Assembly: GCA_014925825.1 (NCBI GenBank)
Contig: JACGCK010000097.1
Location: 109,319-173,318, forward strand
Length of the DNA: 64,000 nucleotides
Reading direction: 5' to 3'
Source of the DNA: Pholiota molesta
Lineage: Eukaryota > Basidiomycota > Agaricomycetes > Agaricales > Strophariaceae
In this document: positions 22,757 to 34,516 of the stretch, one piece after another
Layout of the letters: every line of letters begins with the position of its first letter
How positions within the stretch are numbered: position 1 is the stretch's first letter
Translations under genes and position numbers: made by a program
The notes under the pieces: generated by a model
Database searches by the model: none
Seen by the model: only the letters and a program-made list of their open reading frames with translations
What the model was told of the DNA's origin: nothing

Positions 22757-24189
22757 CGGTACTGTGAAGCTTGATGAATGTATCAACACTTCTCGGGGTA
22801 GCGCGGGTTATGGGTTTTACAGCCTACGGGGTGGCCTTGTGTGTGTCGTCGGGAGTCCAGCCGGTGGATCTCTCGTCTCGTGTGCGGGCTTGGGGGTGAT
22901 TTCAAAAGGCGGAAGTCAGGATCCAACTGGCTCTCACTCGGGCCCGTCTCGTCGACGCGCGCACAGAAATTCCAGGCTGTCTATCCGTCGGGAGATATCT
23001 TCCGGCCCCTGTAGTGTGCGTGAAGTGCAGAGCACGAATATGCTGTAGTCTGCGCCGGTTGCCTGGCACCGGATACGAGATAGGGAGCGACGTCGACAGT
23101 CGTGTGCTACACGAATAATGGCAGATATGTATGGGGGAGCAGACAGCGCGAGTGGTGGTAAGTAGATGAGGAAAAAGTGGAGAGGGCGAGGAGGGGCGTG
23201 AGGGATCTGTCAACGCGACAATCCCTGGCTGATCTTTTGTCCGTCCACATGCTGCCGTCCACCGGCAATATCAATCGTCGCCGGCCCTTCCCAAGTTTTA
23301 CTCTCTGTACATTGACTAAAAGCATCATCAGCGTATTCAACAATTAACGAAAGGCAGCAGGCGAACAATCAGAGGCTGATGTCGCGTCCCCAGTCCCCAA
23401 AGCTGAGGTACCTTGGTCTAGTAAATATTGACGTAAATATTAATCTAGTTTATTAGTAGTGAGCATTGACATGATCACATATGACAGGTTGATAAACATA
23501 TTGATAAACGCAGAAATCGAGGAACTTGTATACATGTACATGTCGATACACCTTCTCAGACCTTCTCATGTTCTAAAAATCCAGACTGCACGTGATGATG
23601 GTTCATCAAAAGGATCAAAACGAACACCCTTGCGATTCGGAACAACACATCACAGAGGAAATCCGCATTGTTCAACCGTCAACGTCTCAAAAATCATTCG
23701 ATACATGCAACTATTTATTGTTTACGGTGGAGATCAGAACAAGAGCAGGCCAAGGACAAAGAGGTATATGACAAAATACAGGAAAGGTAGGCAGGAAGGG
23801 AAGGTAATGACGGACGGACAACAACGTAGGAGCAAGCAAGAAAACACGGTCGGTCGGTCGGACGGCCCACGGCGCGCAGCACATGCACATTCATTCCGCG
23901 GCGCACTGCCTCTTCGCGCCAGCACACCGCCCGAGCTGACACCACTCGTCTCGCGGAGGGGGGGATAGTTGGGGTAGCTATATGTACGGCTGGCTCGACC
24001 CAGGCGGCCACAGGCACGCAGGCAGGTATCGCAGCAAGCAGGCAGGCAAGGCAGGCAGGCAAGAAGCATCAGAGGACCCAGGACCCGCATAGCCCGCGCA
24101 GACCATCAACGGCGGCGGCTCCAGCAGCAGCAGCAGCAGCAAGCAACAGCAGCGTATGCGTCTTCCATCAGGGACACCCCTTACGCGCG
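22757..24189. other. intergenic with simple repeats
   Basis: Contains the promoter of the minus-strand low-complexity gene, an AT-rich core near 23410-23540, a CGGTCGGTCGGTCGG run near 23848, GGCAGGCA-type tandem repeats at 24020-24064, and a CAG run near 24120-24150. No gene seen; the right part is probably the 3' untranslated region of UPF1. Confidence 0.45.
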
Positions 24190-27100
24190 CTAGAACACCG
24201 TCACCCCGCTCTGCGTGCCCGCGTACTGCGACTTCATATCGTCCAGCTCCGCCGCGTCGTCCTGGCTCTTATAGTCGTACGCCGACAGGCTCCCGAGGTC
24301 GCTCGCCCCCGCGACCGACGCCGACCCGAACGACGTCCGCCGCCGCAGCCGGTCGCTCTGCGAGTACGCGATGTGCGGCGTCCCCCGACACCGCCCACCC
24401 CATTCGCCCCACCGCCCCACCCCCACCAGCGCCGTTCCCGTGATGCCCCACGCCGACGACGCTGCTCGCGTCCGTGCCGAGCCCCGCGTCCTGCGACACG
24501 ATCGACGACGCGTAGCTGTACGTGCTGCGCTTCGCGCCCGCCGCGCCGCCGCCGCCGCCCCGCGCGGGATGTTCCCCCCGCCCGCGCCGAACGGGCCCGG
24601 CGCGCTGAACAGCGGCAGCCCGGACGCGTACGTCGCCTGCGAGCGCAGCGACTGCACGTCCGACGGGATGTACCCCAGCGCGTCGTGCGTGCGGTAGAAG
24701 CTCGCGTCGAAGCGGCTCGGCGTGCCTGACCTGCGGCTGAGTGCTGTGAAAAGAGGAAGGAGTCAATGATGAGGCGGAGGACAGGATGGGTAAACGGGAT
24801 ACGTACGATCGTTGGCCATGGCGTTGGGTGCGGGCTGCATGTAGTCGCGCGCGTTGGTCTCGTGCCGGCGGAACTGCTCCATCGACTTGCCGAGCGAACG
24901 GCGAGGTTTGCTGAACTGGATCATGCTCGCCTGCAGGTTGCTCAGCGGGCCCTCAACGAGGCAGTTCTTCTCCTTGTAGTGCGTCAGCAGATAGTGCCAG
25001 AGAGGGTGCTGGAACCAATAAATGATTAAGAAGGACTGCCGACAATCAAATCAAATAGATGGACAACGTACCTTGCTCAACACCTTGGGGTTGCCCAGAA
25101 TAACGACACCATACTTGGCACGCGTAAGCGCGACGTTCAAACGCCTTGGGTCGTTCAAGAACCCAATGCCCTGGTGCTCATTGCTGCGCACGCAGCTCAG
25201 AATAATATAATCCTTCTCGCGCCCCTGGAACGCATCCACACTCGCCACCTCAATCTCCTTGTACAAATCCTTCTTCAACGACCCATTGAACTGCATGTAG
25301 TTCACAATATACGAGCGCTGGCCCTCGTACGGCGTGACGACGCCGATCTGGCTGGGCATGACGCCCGCCTTGAAGAACTTGGTCACAATCTTTTCCACGT
25401 TGGACGCCTCCGTGCGGTTGAGGAACGACGTGCCGCTGCTCGAGATTTCCTCCTGGCCCAAGTTCTGGTAGAAGAACATGGGCGTATCCGGCACGGGCCA
25501 CGGGAAGTCGACGTTCTTGCGCAGCCGCTCGGGGGCGGTGACACCGTTCTGGAGGGTGCCCTCGTAGAACATGTTGGATGGGAACTCGGAGAGGCAGGGA
25601 TGCATGCGGTACTGGACTTGCAAACGGATGGGTCTGTTTCCTAATACGACGAGGCGTTCAAAGAGGGATTGGGTAAGACCAGCGCGTGCGGCTTTCTTGT
25701 TCATGATAACTGGGCCAAGTTGCTAGAATATGATTCATAAATAAATGGTGTAGAGAAAAAGGCAAAAGGCAAAAGACTTTACCTGATGATCACCAACGAG
25801 AACAACTTGCTTGCAACCAAGGACCAAAGGTATCATACATTCTAGCAGAAAAGTCAGTATTAAGGAACACGTCGATGTGAAAGAAACAATACATACCAGG
25901 CTCAGCAGCCTGTGTAGCCTCATCAATCAACACAGTCCTGAACTTGAGCTTGCTCAGCCTGGGGTCACCAGCACCAACACAAGTGCAGCAGATAACATCC
26001 GCCGCATTCAAAATCTCCTTCTCGCACTGGCGGATGAGCGTCTTGTACTTCCGCTCATCGTTGCTACTCAGCTCGCCCTGCTCGTTCTTGAGCATGATCA
26101 ACTTTTGCAGCTCCACGTGCGTCGTGCTGTTCGCGACCTGCTGGTGCAGCGTCAGGAACGAGACGCTCGAGTCGAGCGCCTCGCGTGACTTGGCCGTCAG
26201 GCGCACGACCTTCAGGCCCGTTGCGTGGATCTTCTCCGTCAGCTGGTCGACGGCGACGTTGGACGGTGCGCATACAAGGACTTGACCCGGGTTCATTTTG
26301 GCAAGGTGGTAAACGATAGAAGCAGAAGTGACGGTCTTTCCGGTACCAGGAGGGCCTTGAATGAGACTGATGGGCTTCTGCAGCACGCTCTTCACAGCGA
26401 ACATCTGCGAGTGGTTTAGCTCAGGAAGCCCAGGAGCAGAGAAGCGTTTGGGCATCTGAGTGCGGAGCATTTGTGGCTCCAATTCATGTCCGAGAAGTTT
26501 GTGGTACTAAAATGAACGTTAGCATCTAGGTGTGACGATATAACATTGAAATGACGTACAATATATCCGCTGACACTCTTTTCATCGACTGCAAACGTCT
26601 TCATCGCGAGCTGCATTCGATCGAAGCTAGTAGACTTCCAGACGAAGTCTGCGGCGAAGTTGTGCGTGCATTCAGCTGGAACACCGTCTGTCCTACGCAG
26701 CTCCAATCCAATCTCATCGGAAACATCTATGCATCAAAATTGAGGCAATGAACGACCAAAAGGACAGATAAAAACTTACTGTTGGGAATTTTGATGACAT
26801 GGCCAACGCCCTCCCATGCTTTATGTAATTCCCCTTGATACCTAAGCCTCAATTCATCTCCAACAGCCAATCTGACTTCTCCACTCTCTAATTTAGGAAG
26901 ACAGAACCAGGCGACACGCTTTTGATTGAGACCTAAATCCCAGCGCACGGTGATGTCGGTTTGAGTTTGACTCTCTTTCAATCTCTTGTCATAGTCCGCC
27001 TCGATCTTGACAAGAGGACCAAATATGTTCTGATACTGATAGGCGTCCTCATAGCGCAGTAAAATGGGCTGCGGTTCGTCGTCCACGCCCGGTTTTTGAA

Positions 27101-27969
27101 GATCTTCTAGCGTAGCGTTGGCGTCCTCGCGCCACAGATCTTCAAGACGGTTGATTTGGTTGAACGAGATTTGACGGGAGCGGAGTTGTTCAGTTTCGCT
27201 GGGAGGTTTAACGAGCCACGAAAGGAAAGAGCGATCGTCTATCAAAGGCGCCCACAGAGAGGCATTCCACGAAATATCCTTTGAGATTGCTGCGCAAGGT
27301 TGCCTAGAAAGTGTCAGCTATGGATTTCTGATCGCTGATGATGGAATTACTCACCGGCACAGCAAAACAACAACAGTGTCGCTTTTAGCGGGGATGAATC
27401 CCAACATGAAAACGTTTTTGCTGCCACAGTTGTAGCATTCAGGAGTGGTCTCGCCCAATGGGCTCTCAGCGTGCAAAATCACCTCTTTGTGTTTAGCGCG
27501 CACAAGATGGTTGACGATGTGCGATGCGGAGGTGTTTCCACGCGAATTACAAAACCACTTGGAACAGACAAGACATTTCACGACTGATGCAGGCGAATGG
27601 ATTCCACAGTAACTGGAAGAAGTCAGATTTATGCATACTCATACTAAGGGATAAAAGTATTACACACCTGCAAGCGTGGGGTGGCAGATCAACCGCCGCC
27701 TCATCCTTCAAATCGTCCAAAACAGCGTAGAAATCCTCATCGAGAGTACTTCCGTCCTGATTCTGGGGCTCGTGGTGATGATGATGGGCATGTCCATTGC
27801 CGGCTGAAGTCTCTCCGTTGTATTCTGAGAGCGCTAAGCTGGAAAGATCAACTTCGGAGGCAGCATTGTCTTGTGTAGTTGCGGTATACACGGATGAAGT
27901 GTCGTCTACGACGCCCAGGCCGCCATATGACGACGCAGAGTCGTACTGAAAGTTATCGAAAGAGTCCAT
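24190..27969 (-). CDS. UPF1: UPF1 RNA helicase (nonsense-mediated decay)
   Basis: Nine exons in phase on the minus strand: 27969-27668, 27612-27355, 27303-26780, 26726-26560, 26506-25897, 25841-25783, 25722-25072, 25008-24807, 24743-24190; 1,108 residues as read. The N-terminal Cys/His zinc domain ([13 protein letters not shown], then CSKWFC and [10 protein letters not shown]) binds Upf2. The superfamily-1 helicase core shows [32 protein letters not shown] and [11 protein letters not shown]. It is a cytoplasmic 5'-3' helicase that removes mRNAs with premature stops. In the C-terminal tail the native sequence leaves the frame at about 24545 ([15 protein letters not shown] is in another frame) and returns by about 24385 with [17 protein letters not shown]. 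The helicase itself is intact. Confidence 0.95.
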
Positions 27970-28150
27970 GATGGTGGTTGAGAAAGGACGCTTGCCTTTT
28001 GGCTTCGCCTTTACTTGTTTGGACGGGGCCGTATGCTGAGTCACGTTGTCTCTCGCTGCGCGACATCCATAATCCTTATTTATCGACTCATTCCACGACA
28101 TTCTCGAGTCAAGCACTGCTATTCCTGTAACCACCATCACATAGGGACCA
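27970..28150. promoter_or_regulatory. shared divergent promoter, UPF1 and U2AF35
   Basis: Only 181 bases separate the two start codons, so both promoters and both 5' leaders must share this stretch. I see no clear TATA box. The arrangement suggests joint regulation of a decay and a splicing factor, which is an inference. Confidence 0.7.
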
Positions 28151-29068
28151 ATGGCTTCACATTTGGTACGTCTGCTTGCTCATACTGCCTGTCGTTCCTA
28201 CTAACTTCATATTTTTCAAGGCCAACATCTTCGGTACTGAGCAGGATCGAGTAAATTGCTCTTTCTACTACAAAGTACGCATATAACTACTACATCTTCC
28301 TTGTTCTCGACTGACATCCTTTCTGATAGATTGGTGCCTGCCGTCATGGCGATCGCTGCTCGCGAAAGCACATAAAGCCACCATTCTCGCAAACTATCTT
28401 GCTTCCCAATGTTTACCACAACCCCTCGCACGACCCCGTCTGCAAGCTCACAGAGAAGGAACTCCAGGAAGGCTTCGATGCAGTCTACGAAGACCTTTAC
28501 TGCGAGCTTTCCAAGTTCGGACACCTTTTGGAGCTTCACGTAAGTCTTTGCGTTCCTTTTGTTTCTCGTTGGCATTCACTAACCTTGCATTCCGTGCAAC
28601 AGGTATGTGACAACGTTGGCGACCATCTCATTGGCAATGTGTACGCGCGTTACGAGTGGGAAACAGAGGCACAAGCTGCCGTGGATAGCTGCAATGAACG
28701 CTGGTATGCAGGTACGTGACGCGTCTTTACTGCTGACATTCTCCATCTAACAGCCAATAGGTCGACCTCTCTACGCTGAACTCTCCCCCGTGACGGATTT
28801 CCGAGAAGCGTGCTGCCGTCAGAATGAGAATGGCGAATGCAACCGCGGTGGGTTCTGCAACTTCATGCATCTGCGCCTCGCGTCAAAAGACCTCGTTTCC
28901 TCTCTCCGCGCTGGTCAGCGCCTGGAGAGAAGACTGCACCCTGCTAAGACGGAGGCCGGAGGAGGAGGATGGGAGCCTAGTAAGAGGGAAAGCGGCAGAG
29001 GGCGCAGTGCCAGCCCTCCCAGACGAGGCGGAGCAAACCCAGGAGAGGACCGTTGGACGAGGAAGTAG
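28151..29068 (+). CDS. U2AF1: U2 snRNP auxiliary factor small subunit (U2AF35)
   Basis: Exons 28151-28165, 28221-28274, 28330-28539, 28603-28711 and 28761-29068 join in phase to 231 residues. The first coding exon has only 15 bases (MASHL). The order is zinc finger 1 ([20 protein letters not shown]), a U2AF-homology RRM (LLELHVCDNVGDHLIGNVY, then YAELSPVTDFREA), zinc finger 2 (CCRQNENGECNRGGFCNFMH), and a short Arg/Ser/Gly tail. This nuclear factor recognises the 3' splice-site AG together with U2AF65. The length and domain order match fungal orthologs. It ends 125 bases from the convergent ALG14. Confidence 0.96.
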
Positions 29069-29193
29069 TTAGTGTCCATTTGGCCTTTTGTTCGTCAACC
29101 CTAAAATTGGCCCCAATACCAAGTTCCGATACCATAGTGTCTACTGTTTCGATATTGTACATTCGTGTCTATGTATTCCAGACTTCTAAATTT

Positions 29194-30099
29194 TTAAACA
29201 AGCCAATGTTTAGGGCTTAACTTTGCTTCTCCCTTTGCCAATGGCCATTGCAAAAGGAAACTAATGAATGTTCAACGAAGACACTAGGCAAGTGAGGAAG
29301 GTGAGACTCACCGATCTGCAAGCGGACGAATGAGTTTTCCTGAAAGAGATAAAGAGTTCACCCGGGCAAAAGTTTCAACATAGATGATCAAAGGCGCATG
29401 GAGACCTAAAAACTAAAATACATGCATTTGGACATTGAATTAAAAAATTCAACCATATTGCTGCTACTGACCTTGTTGACATAAACAGCTATACAGAGGA
29501 TGAAAGACGTCCCTGGCCCATTTAAGATGAGAACGTCGGCAGGCTTTTGGGGACTGAATAATGGGCGCAATGTGATATACTGGAGACATGTCAGCAGCGA
29601 TTTCAATGCACCAAGCGGTGTGGTGATCAAAGGTTGATGAACTTGGCGCGCCCGAGGTATTGTTAAGATATCATACTGAATTAGGTGCATTTAGCATTGA
29701 TTGAGCGACTACGAAAAACGAAAAAATAAATACGTCTTGTTTTGTCGATCCGAGCTGGTCTTCCAGCTGCAGTGCCTTTTTCACACTCAGACTATCGCCC
29801 TCGCTCACGATATATGTTCTGTAAGTATACCGCTTCGGGTCCAGAGCAGATAGTAGAGTAAGGGCTTCTGTAGTGTGTCCTCCTATACGTACAGACATGT
29901 TACTTGGATTGACAGAGAGAATAAAACGAGACATACCTGAGCCCAAGAAAACGGCCACGGAACAAACGTCAGATTTCCTACGAAGGCGTTTGGGTCGGCC
30001 ACTTTGAGTTGGTAGGATCATGTAGATGCGACATATCACAAGGAACGCAAGGACTGTAACCCAAAAAAAGAACATGGTGATCGATAAGAACCAAGTCAA
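29194..30099 (-). CDS. ALG14: ALG14, UDP-GlcNAc transferase membrane subunit
   Basis: Exons (minus strand) 30099-29937, 29882-29734, 29675-29472, 29412-29312 and 29260-29194 join in phase to 227 residues; a second Met at 30075 is possible. An N-terminal membrane anchor (FFFWVTVLAFLVICRIYMIL) precedes the family motif LGSGGHTTEALTLL. Later come ADVLILNGPGTS, LIIYVETFARVNSLSLSGKL and the typical end HWLV. Alg14 anchors Alg13 to the ER membrane, and the pair adds the second GlcNAc to dolichol-linked oligosaccharide in N-glycosylation. The GSGG motif only appears after splicing out 29883-29936, which supports the model. Confidence 0.93.
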
Positions 30100-30835
30100 G
30101 CAATGAGGCCGCCACGACGTCTAGAGGTTTATGATATTGAAAGACCGAAACTCAATAGCTGGCGACGGGAAGTGTCCTTAAGATAAAGGGCAGAATCCAG
30201 GATAAGCGGTGGCTGGGCAGTACTGTACTATACAACTATGAGCAATCGAGATCCTTGGACTTGTAAACCGTAAATAGGCAAAGTCTGTGAATACGTGTTC
30301 ATTGAAGGGGCTTGACGAAAACAAAGAATTTGCAGCCGTACCTTCAACACATCTTGTCCAGCATGTATGGCAAATGCAATGAATCTATGACAAGGTTGAT
30401 GATTAGTTATGTAGCAGCCTCGATTCTCGAGGCGGCAGGCGAGCAACAGGCTGAAGCGGATCAGAAAACCACGTGACCAGCTGTGCGGCACGGAAGGGAA
30501 TCAGTCCAAAAGAGGAAGGAATACTGATTGTGACAATCTAATCTTGTCCTTTGACTTCAAAGCGCCTGGCCAGCGCTCTTGCCTATGAATAGGAAAACAG
30601 AACAAAAAATCAAAGAGATAGTGTACGTTTTTCACCGCATTCCCTGTACACGTAAGTATGTAGTTGGTTTCAAAGTCAACCGACTGATGTACTAATTCTT
30701 ATATTTCAAACTCATAAAATACCACCTCTAACTCTGGACTTCCCAAAATAAAGGTGCCATAGTTAGTCAGATCGCGTTCGGTCTTGATTTTCCTCCAGTT
30801 CATCAGACTCCAGGCCTTTCAGTCCTCGCAAATAA
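30100..30835. other. intergenic, nothing convincing
   Basis: About 740 bases. Short fragments on both strands (near 30330-30480) could be read as exon-like peptides, but no start, domain or consistent phase supports a gene. It should contain the promoters of ALG14 and of the MYND-type gene. Confidence 0.4.
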
Positions 30836-32125
30836 TGTCTATCCAACGCGGTAATTCCTCCAGTGTTTGCACCTCAATGGGTGACGTTCGAGAAGAAATG
30901 CAACTATGTTTAGAAATTATTTCGAAGGCGGTCAGTTCAGTCCGTGGACCGACGTTCGTCGACTATTATCATTTAGTCATGGCCCGAACGGTGGTTTGAC
31001 TCCGCATTCCGAAGCGAAAGACGAGGATAAGTATGTACTAGAATCGTTAGACGCAGATGGCTGTCAAGTGATGTTCATTGCTGGCGGTAAAGTTCCGAAC
31101 AAAGGTTTCTCCATCTTCGACTTCGAGTATCCACAAGATATGCGCTTGCTAAGAGGCAACAGATATGTTACTGTCGTCATGGACGCAGCATTTGACTTAT
31201 CGATGATAATGTCAAAGGCGCAGCGGAAAGAAGGCGCTGCTATCATGTCGTGCCTATATAGGCCTATATCCTGTGTCCCGAGCCGATTATCGATGATCCC
31301 GATGAGGTGAACTCGACGGAAATGATGTTGAGATATCTAGTAACCTCACTACTCATGCGAAGGAGCAGAGATATGACCTTGTGCGCCGATAGTACATAGA
31401 CATAGGCTACCCCGCCTAGATAATCCGCAAGAGCCTGTCCGTGCAACGCGCAGAAACAAGCAAGAAACATAGATTTCGCAAGGAGGACATCCGAGTCAGT
31501 CAGATTCATTTACTAAAGACCGGCGAGCAAGGGAAAGTTTTTGAACTATCCTCTCCGTGAGATGGGCGAGGAATAATCAGCTAGGATGGCTGCAGCAATA
31601 TAACAGCATTGCCTCGCGATCGAGCGCGAGGGTGGCTGCTTGTCAAAGCATTCCATTGCGGTGGGTAATATGGCCCAATACTGCCTCAGTGGAGAACGAG
31701 AGAGCTGTTCAAGGATATGGTGCGGAGGATGCCTCGTTTTGGGTTCATCATTTCCGGCGCTCTAGAGTCTGGGTTGCTCTGGGATGCCGCTGTGCGTTCT
31801 GCCTCGGAATTTTCACTGCCGCCGCAGCACTAAATTCTAGATCGATAGAGTCTGGATAGAGTTCTTTGCTCCAGTGCTGCAAGCACGATAGGATTCATCT
31901 TCTTCGTCTGTAAGATACGCTGATTTACGCGTTCTGGAGATAGGAAAGAGTTGTTTTGGCTAATTGCGACATGATGGTCGACGTCAATGAATTATTCGCG
32001 GGCGGTCTGTATCAATTCAATCTTCCGTAATCTATTTTTCCCCATCTGTCGACACAGCTCAAAGCTCAGTACTGCCATCAAGATTGGAAAATTCATCGAC
32101 CAGAGCACATATTGCGGAAAGATTG
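30836..32125 (+). pseudogene. decayed MYND zinc-finger type gene
   Basis: The longest native stretch, about 30920-31200, reads SHGPNGGLTPHSEAKDED and FIAGGKVPNKGFSIFDFEYP. The sequence continues in a frame shifted by one base (IDDNVKGAAERRRC, then after a TAG the stretch LCPEPIIDDPDEVNSTEMML). Near 32060-32120 a peptide AQYCHQDWKIHRPEHI looks like the C-terminal half of a MYND finger, whose preceding Cys pairs I cannot find. Several stops and frame changes interrupt it. It may be a true pseudogene, or partly a victim of missing bases. MYND proteins bind partner proteins through the zinc finger. Confidence 0.5.
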
Positions 32126-32554
32126 AATTTCACCACCAGGCTCTGTAGCAGAGATCATGGCTTTCTCCAGGTTCCCCTTCTAAAGCAAGCAAACAACGAC
32201 TAGGATAAAACAAGCAAATGTTATTCTTGGGTTCTATTTATAAGAATCATTACGTAATGTAATGAGTTTGGGTTCGGATTGACTGTTGCTGTGCATCGCC
32301 AGGACATGAATTCATTTGACAGGGCCACGCTCTTGCCTCTTTCTGCCCTTTGCGGCTCGCTAACTCTTCCGGACGACGTTGGGAGCTGCTACTCCTTAAC
32401 CATTGACTCCCACCTTCCCTAGACACTTGGGACCTAGCTGAACGTTCCATCGGCCTCCTGAGCCCGAACTTGTTCAAACGCGCCGTCAGCAACTAGTGAT
32501 TATTCTGGTTTGATTCTGGTCTTGTTTGTCAAGAAAGTCAGATCAGTTGAAAAC
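32126..32554. other. intergenic, promoter of the mucin-like gene
   Basis: About 430 bases. A minus-strand open frame here is Arg/Ser-rich without a recognisable domain, and I do not call it a gene. Confidence 0.4.
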
Positions 32555-34516
32555 ATGGCCACGGCATGCACACCCACCCCGACTGCCACAAGCACTGAGG
32601 TGTCCACGTCGGAGAGCTTCTCAACCACATCGACAGTGTCGACAACCACCTTGCCGGGGTCCGTGTCTACGTCTGTCTTCCGAACATGTGTCCCAACGAC
32701 CGTGACGAATGCCACTACATGTGTATTCCAGGAAGCAACAACACTAATCACGCTTCCTGGTGCGTATTTCTCGTTGGGCAACTGTATCTCATGACTAATT
32801 TTTTTGTATTCGAATGTCAGGAAACACATCTCTGCTCACGGTTCCAGTTACAGTTACAATAGACACACCAATTACGAATATTGTTACGCTTTTTGGATCG
32901 TCCTGTACAACATCTCCACCCGACACAACCACCACTTCGATTACGACTCCGATTGATACGACTACTACTAATCCACTTACAACGCCCACTACAACATCTT
33001 CCACCACATTTACACTTCCGGACACAACGACTAATACATCGACATCTATCTTTTCTCCTACCACCACCACTTCCAATTCACCCTCTAACACCGCTGCTGG
33101 CGTTGATACCACTAATACAAATCACAAAAAATCCAGCAATGCTGGACCCATCGCTGGAGGTGTTATTGGAGGAATCGCCGCCCTTATCTTCCTTGGAATT
33201 CTGACGTGGAAATTGATGTACGCACTTTACCCGCTCACTGTCTCGTGACGCTTTACTGATCCGTCTTTCCTTCTTCCAGCAAAAAGCAACGCCGATTCGA
33301 TTTCGATGGTATCTTCGATTCGGACAAGATTGTCCACAATACACCGCATTATAAAAAGAAAGCACCGGAAACGAAGCCATACGACTATGGTATGATCGGC
33401 CAACAGGCTGCACATGCTCCTCATCCTAGTGGGCTCAGTCCTCCAGGCTCTCCCCCCGGAACCCAGATCACCTTCGGCGGCCAGCAGGCATCGACGCCAT
33501 ATGGACCACAAGCCACTCCCGGAGCCCAAGCGCCTGCGCACACTGGCGTTGGACAAGGCATGGGGAACACCGGTGCTGGCCAAGGTGTCGGCCATGGTAG
33601 CGCTGCCCAAGGCACTGCAGCCCACGCTGCTGGCCAAGGCGCTGGAAATGGGGCGCCAGGCGCCCAAGGAGTCGGCCAGGGCGGCGCGGCCCCGCACGGC
33701 CACGCGCCCGCGCCTCAACCGCCGCAGCACCTGCGCAGCCCCTCGCTCACGCCTCTCCTCGCGGGCATCGCCGTCGCAGCCACCGCGGGCGCAGCCAACG
33801 CCGCCGTCGCCTCGGCTCCGTCCTCGCGGCCCTCCACCGGAAGCTCTCTCGGGCCACAGGTGCACCCCGCACAGTCGCAGCCGGGGTCCATGCCAGGCGG
33901 CAGCTCGGCGTCGTCCTCGGCGTCTATGTACCCCCCGGCTCTGCAGAGCTGGGCGGCGGCGGCGCAGGGTAGTGCGGTGGGACCGAGCTCGGGCGCTTCC
34001 AGCTCACTGGCGCATAATGCGAGTGCGGGCAGCTCGAGCTCGATGTACACGTCGGCCAGCAGCGCCGGCGGGTCACCGTACAGCCTAGGCAGCATGCCGC
34101 CCATGGTGCCCGTCGTCGTTGGCGGTGGCGCGCGGAATAATCACACCCAGCAGCAGCAACTCCAGCAGCACAGCGATCCTTTCGCGCGGTCCGGAAGCCC
34201 CGTCAGCGTGCAAGAACAGCGCATCTTGCAGGTGACGAACGCCGACCCGTCCGAGCCTCTGTATCTCCCCATCGGCCCTTCGCGCCAGTCGTATGTCGGT
34301 GGCTCGTACTTCCCCAACCAAGGCGCGGCGTCGTCCTCGTCCGCGTCCGCAGGGCCGTCGCAGCCGAGCAGCGGGGCGGCGACAGTGGCCGCGGACGGGA
34401 AGGGCAGGCCGCTGAATACTTTGGGCGAGAAGGCGCCGCTTGTGCATCTGGACGGCGGGCTGTACCAGGAGCCCGCGCCGGATGCAGTCCCTGCGCCCCC
34501 TGCATATTCTCAGTAA
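32555..34516 (+). CDS. mucin-like single-pass membrane protein
   Basis: Exons 32555-32759, 32821-33217 and 33280-34516 join in phase to 612 residues. The extracellular part (about 1-170) is Thr/Ser-rich, with few Cys, as in O-glycosylated stalks. The membrane helix AGPIAGGVIGGIAALIFLGI resembles that of Mid2/Wsc-like and SKG6-type proteins and is followed by basic KKQRRFDFDG. The long cytoplasmic tail is Gly/Ala/Gln/Ser-rich and ends in a Pro-rich APPAYSQ, which could bind WW or related domains. No N-terminal signal peptide is present, so the helix itself probably directs insertion. A cell-wall sensor or polarity role is a guess from the architecture. Confidence 0.8.

Noticed and set aside
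21290..22767. Long plus-strand open frames opposite the low-complexity gene
   Set aside because: They are shadows in GC-rich DNA, with composition (Arg, Ser, Ala, Cys) typical of reversed coding sequence and no domain; the minus strand has the native-looking peptides.
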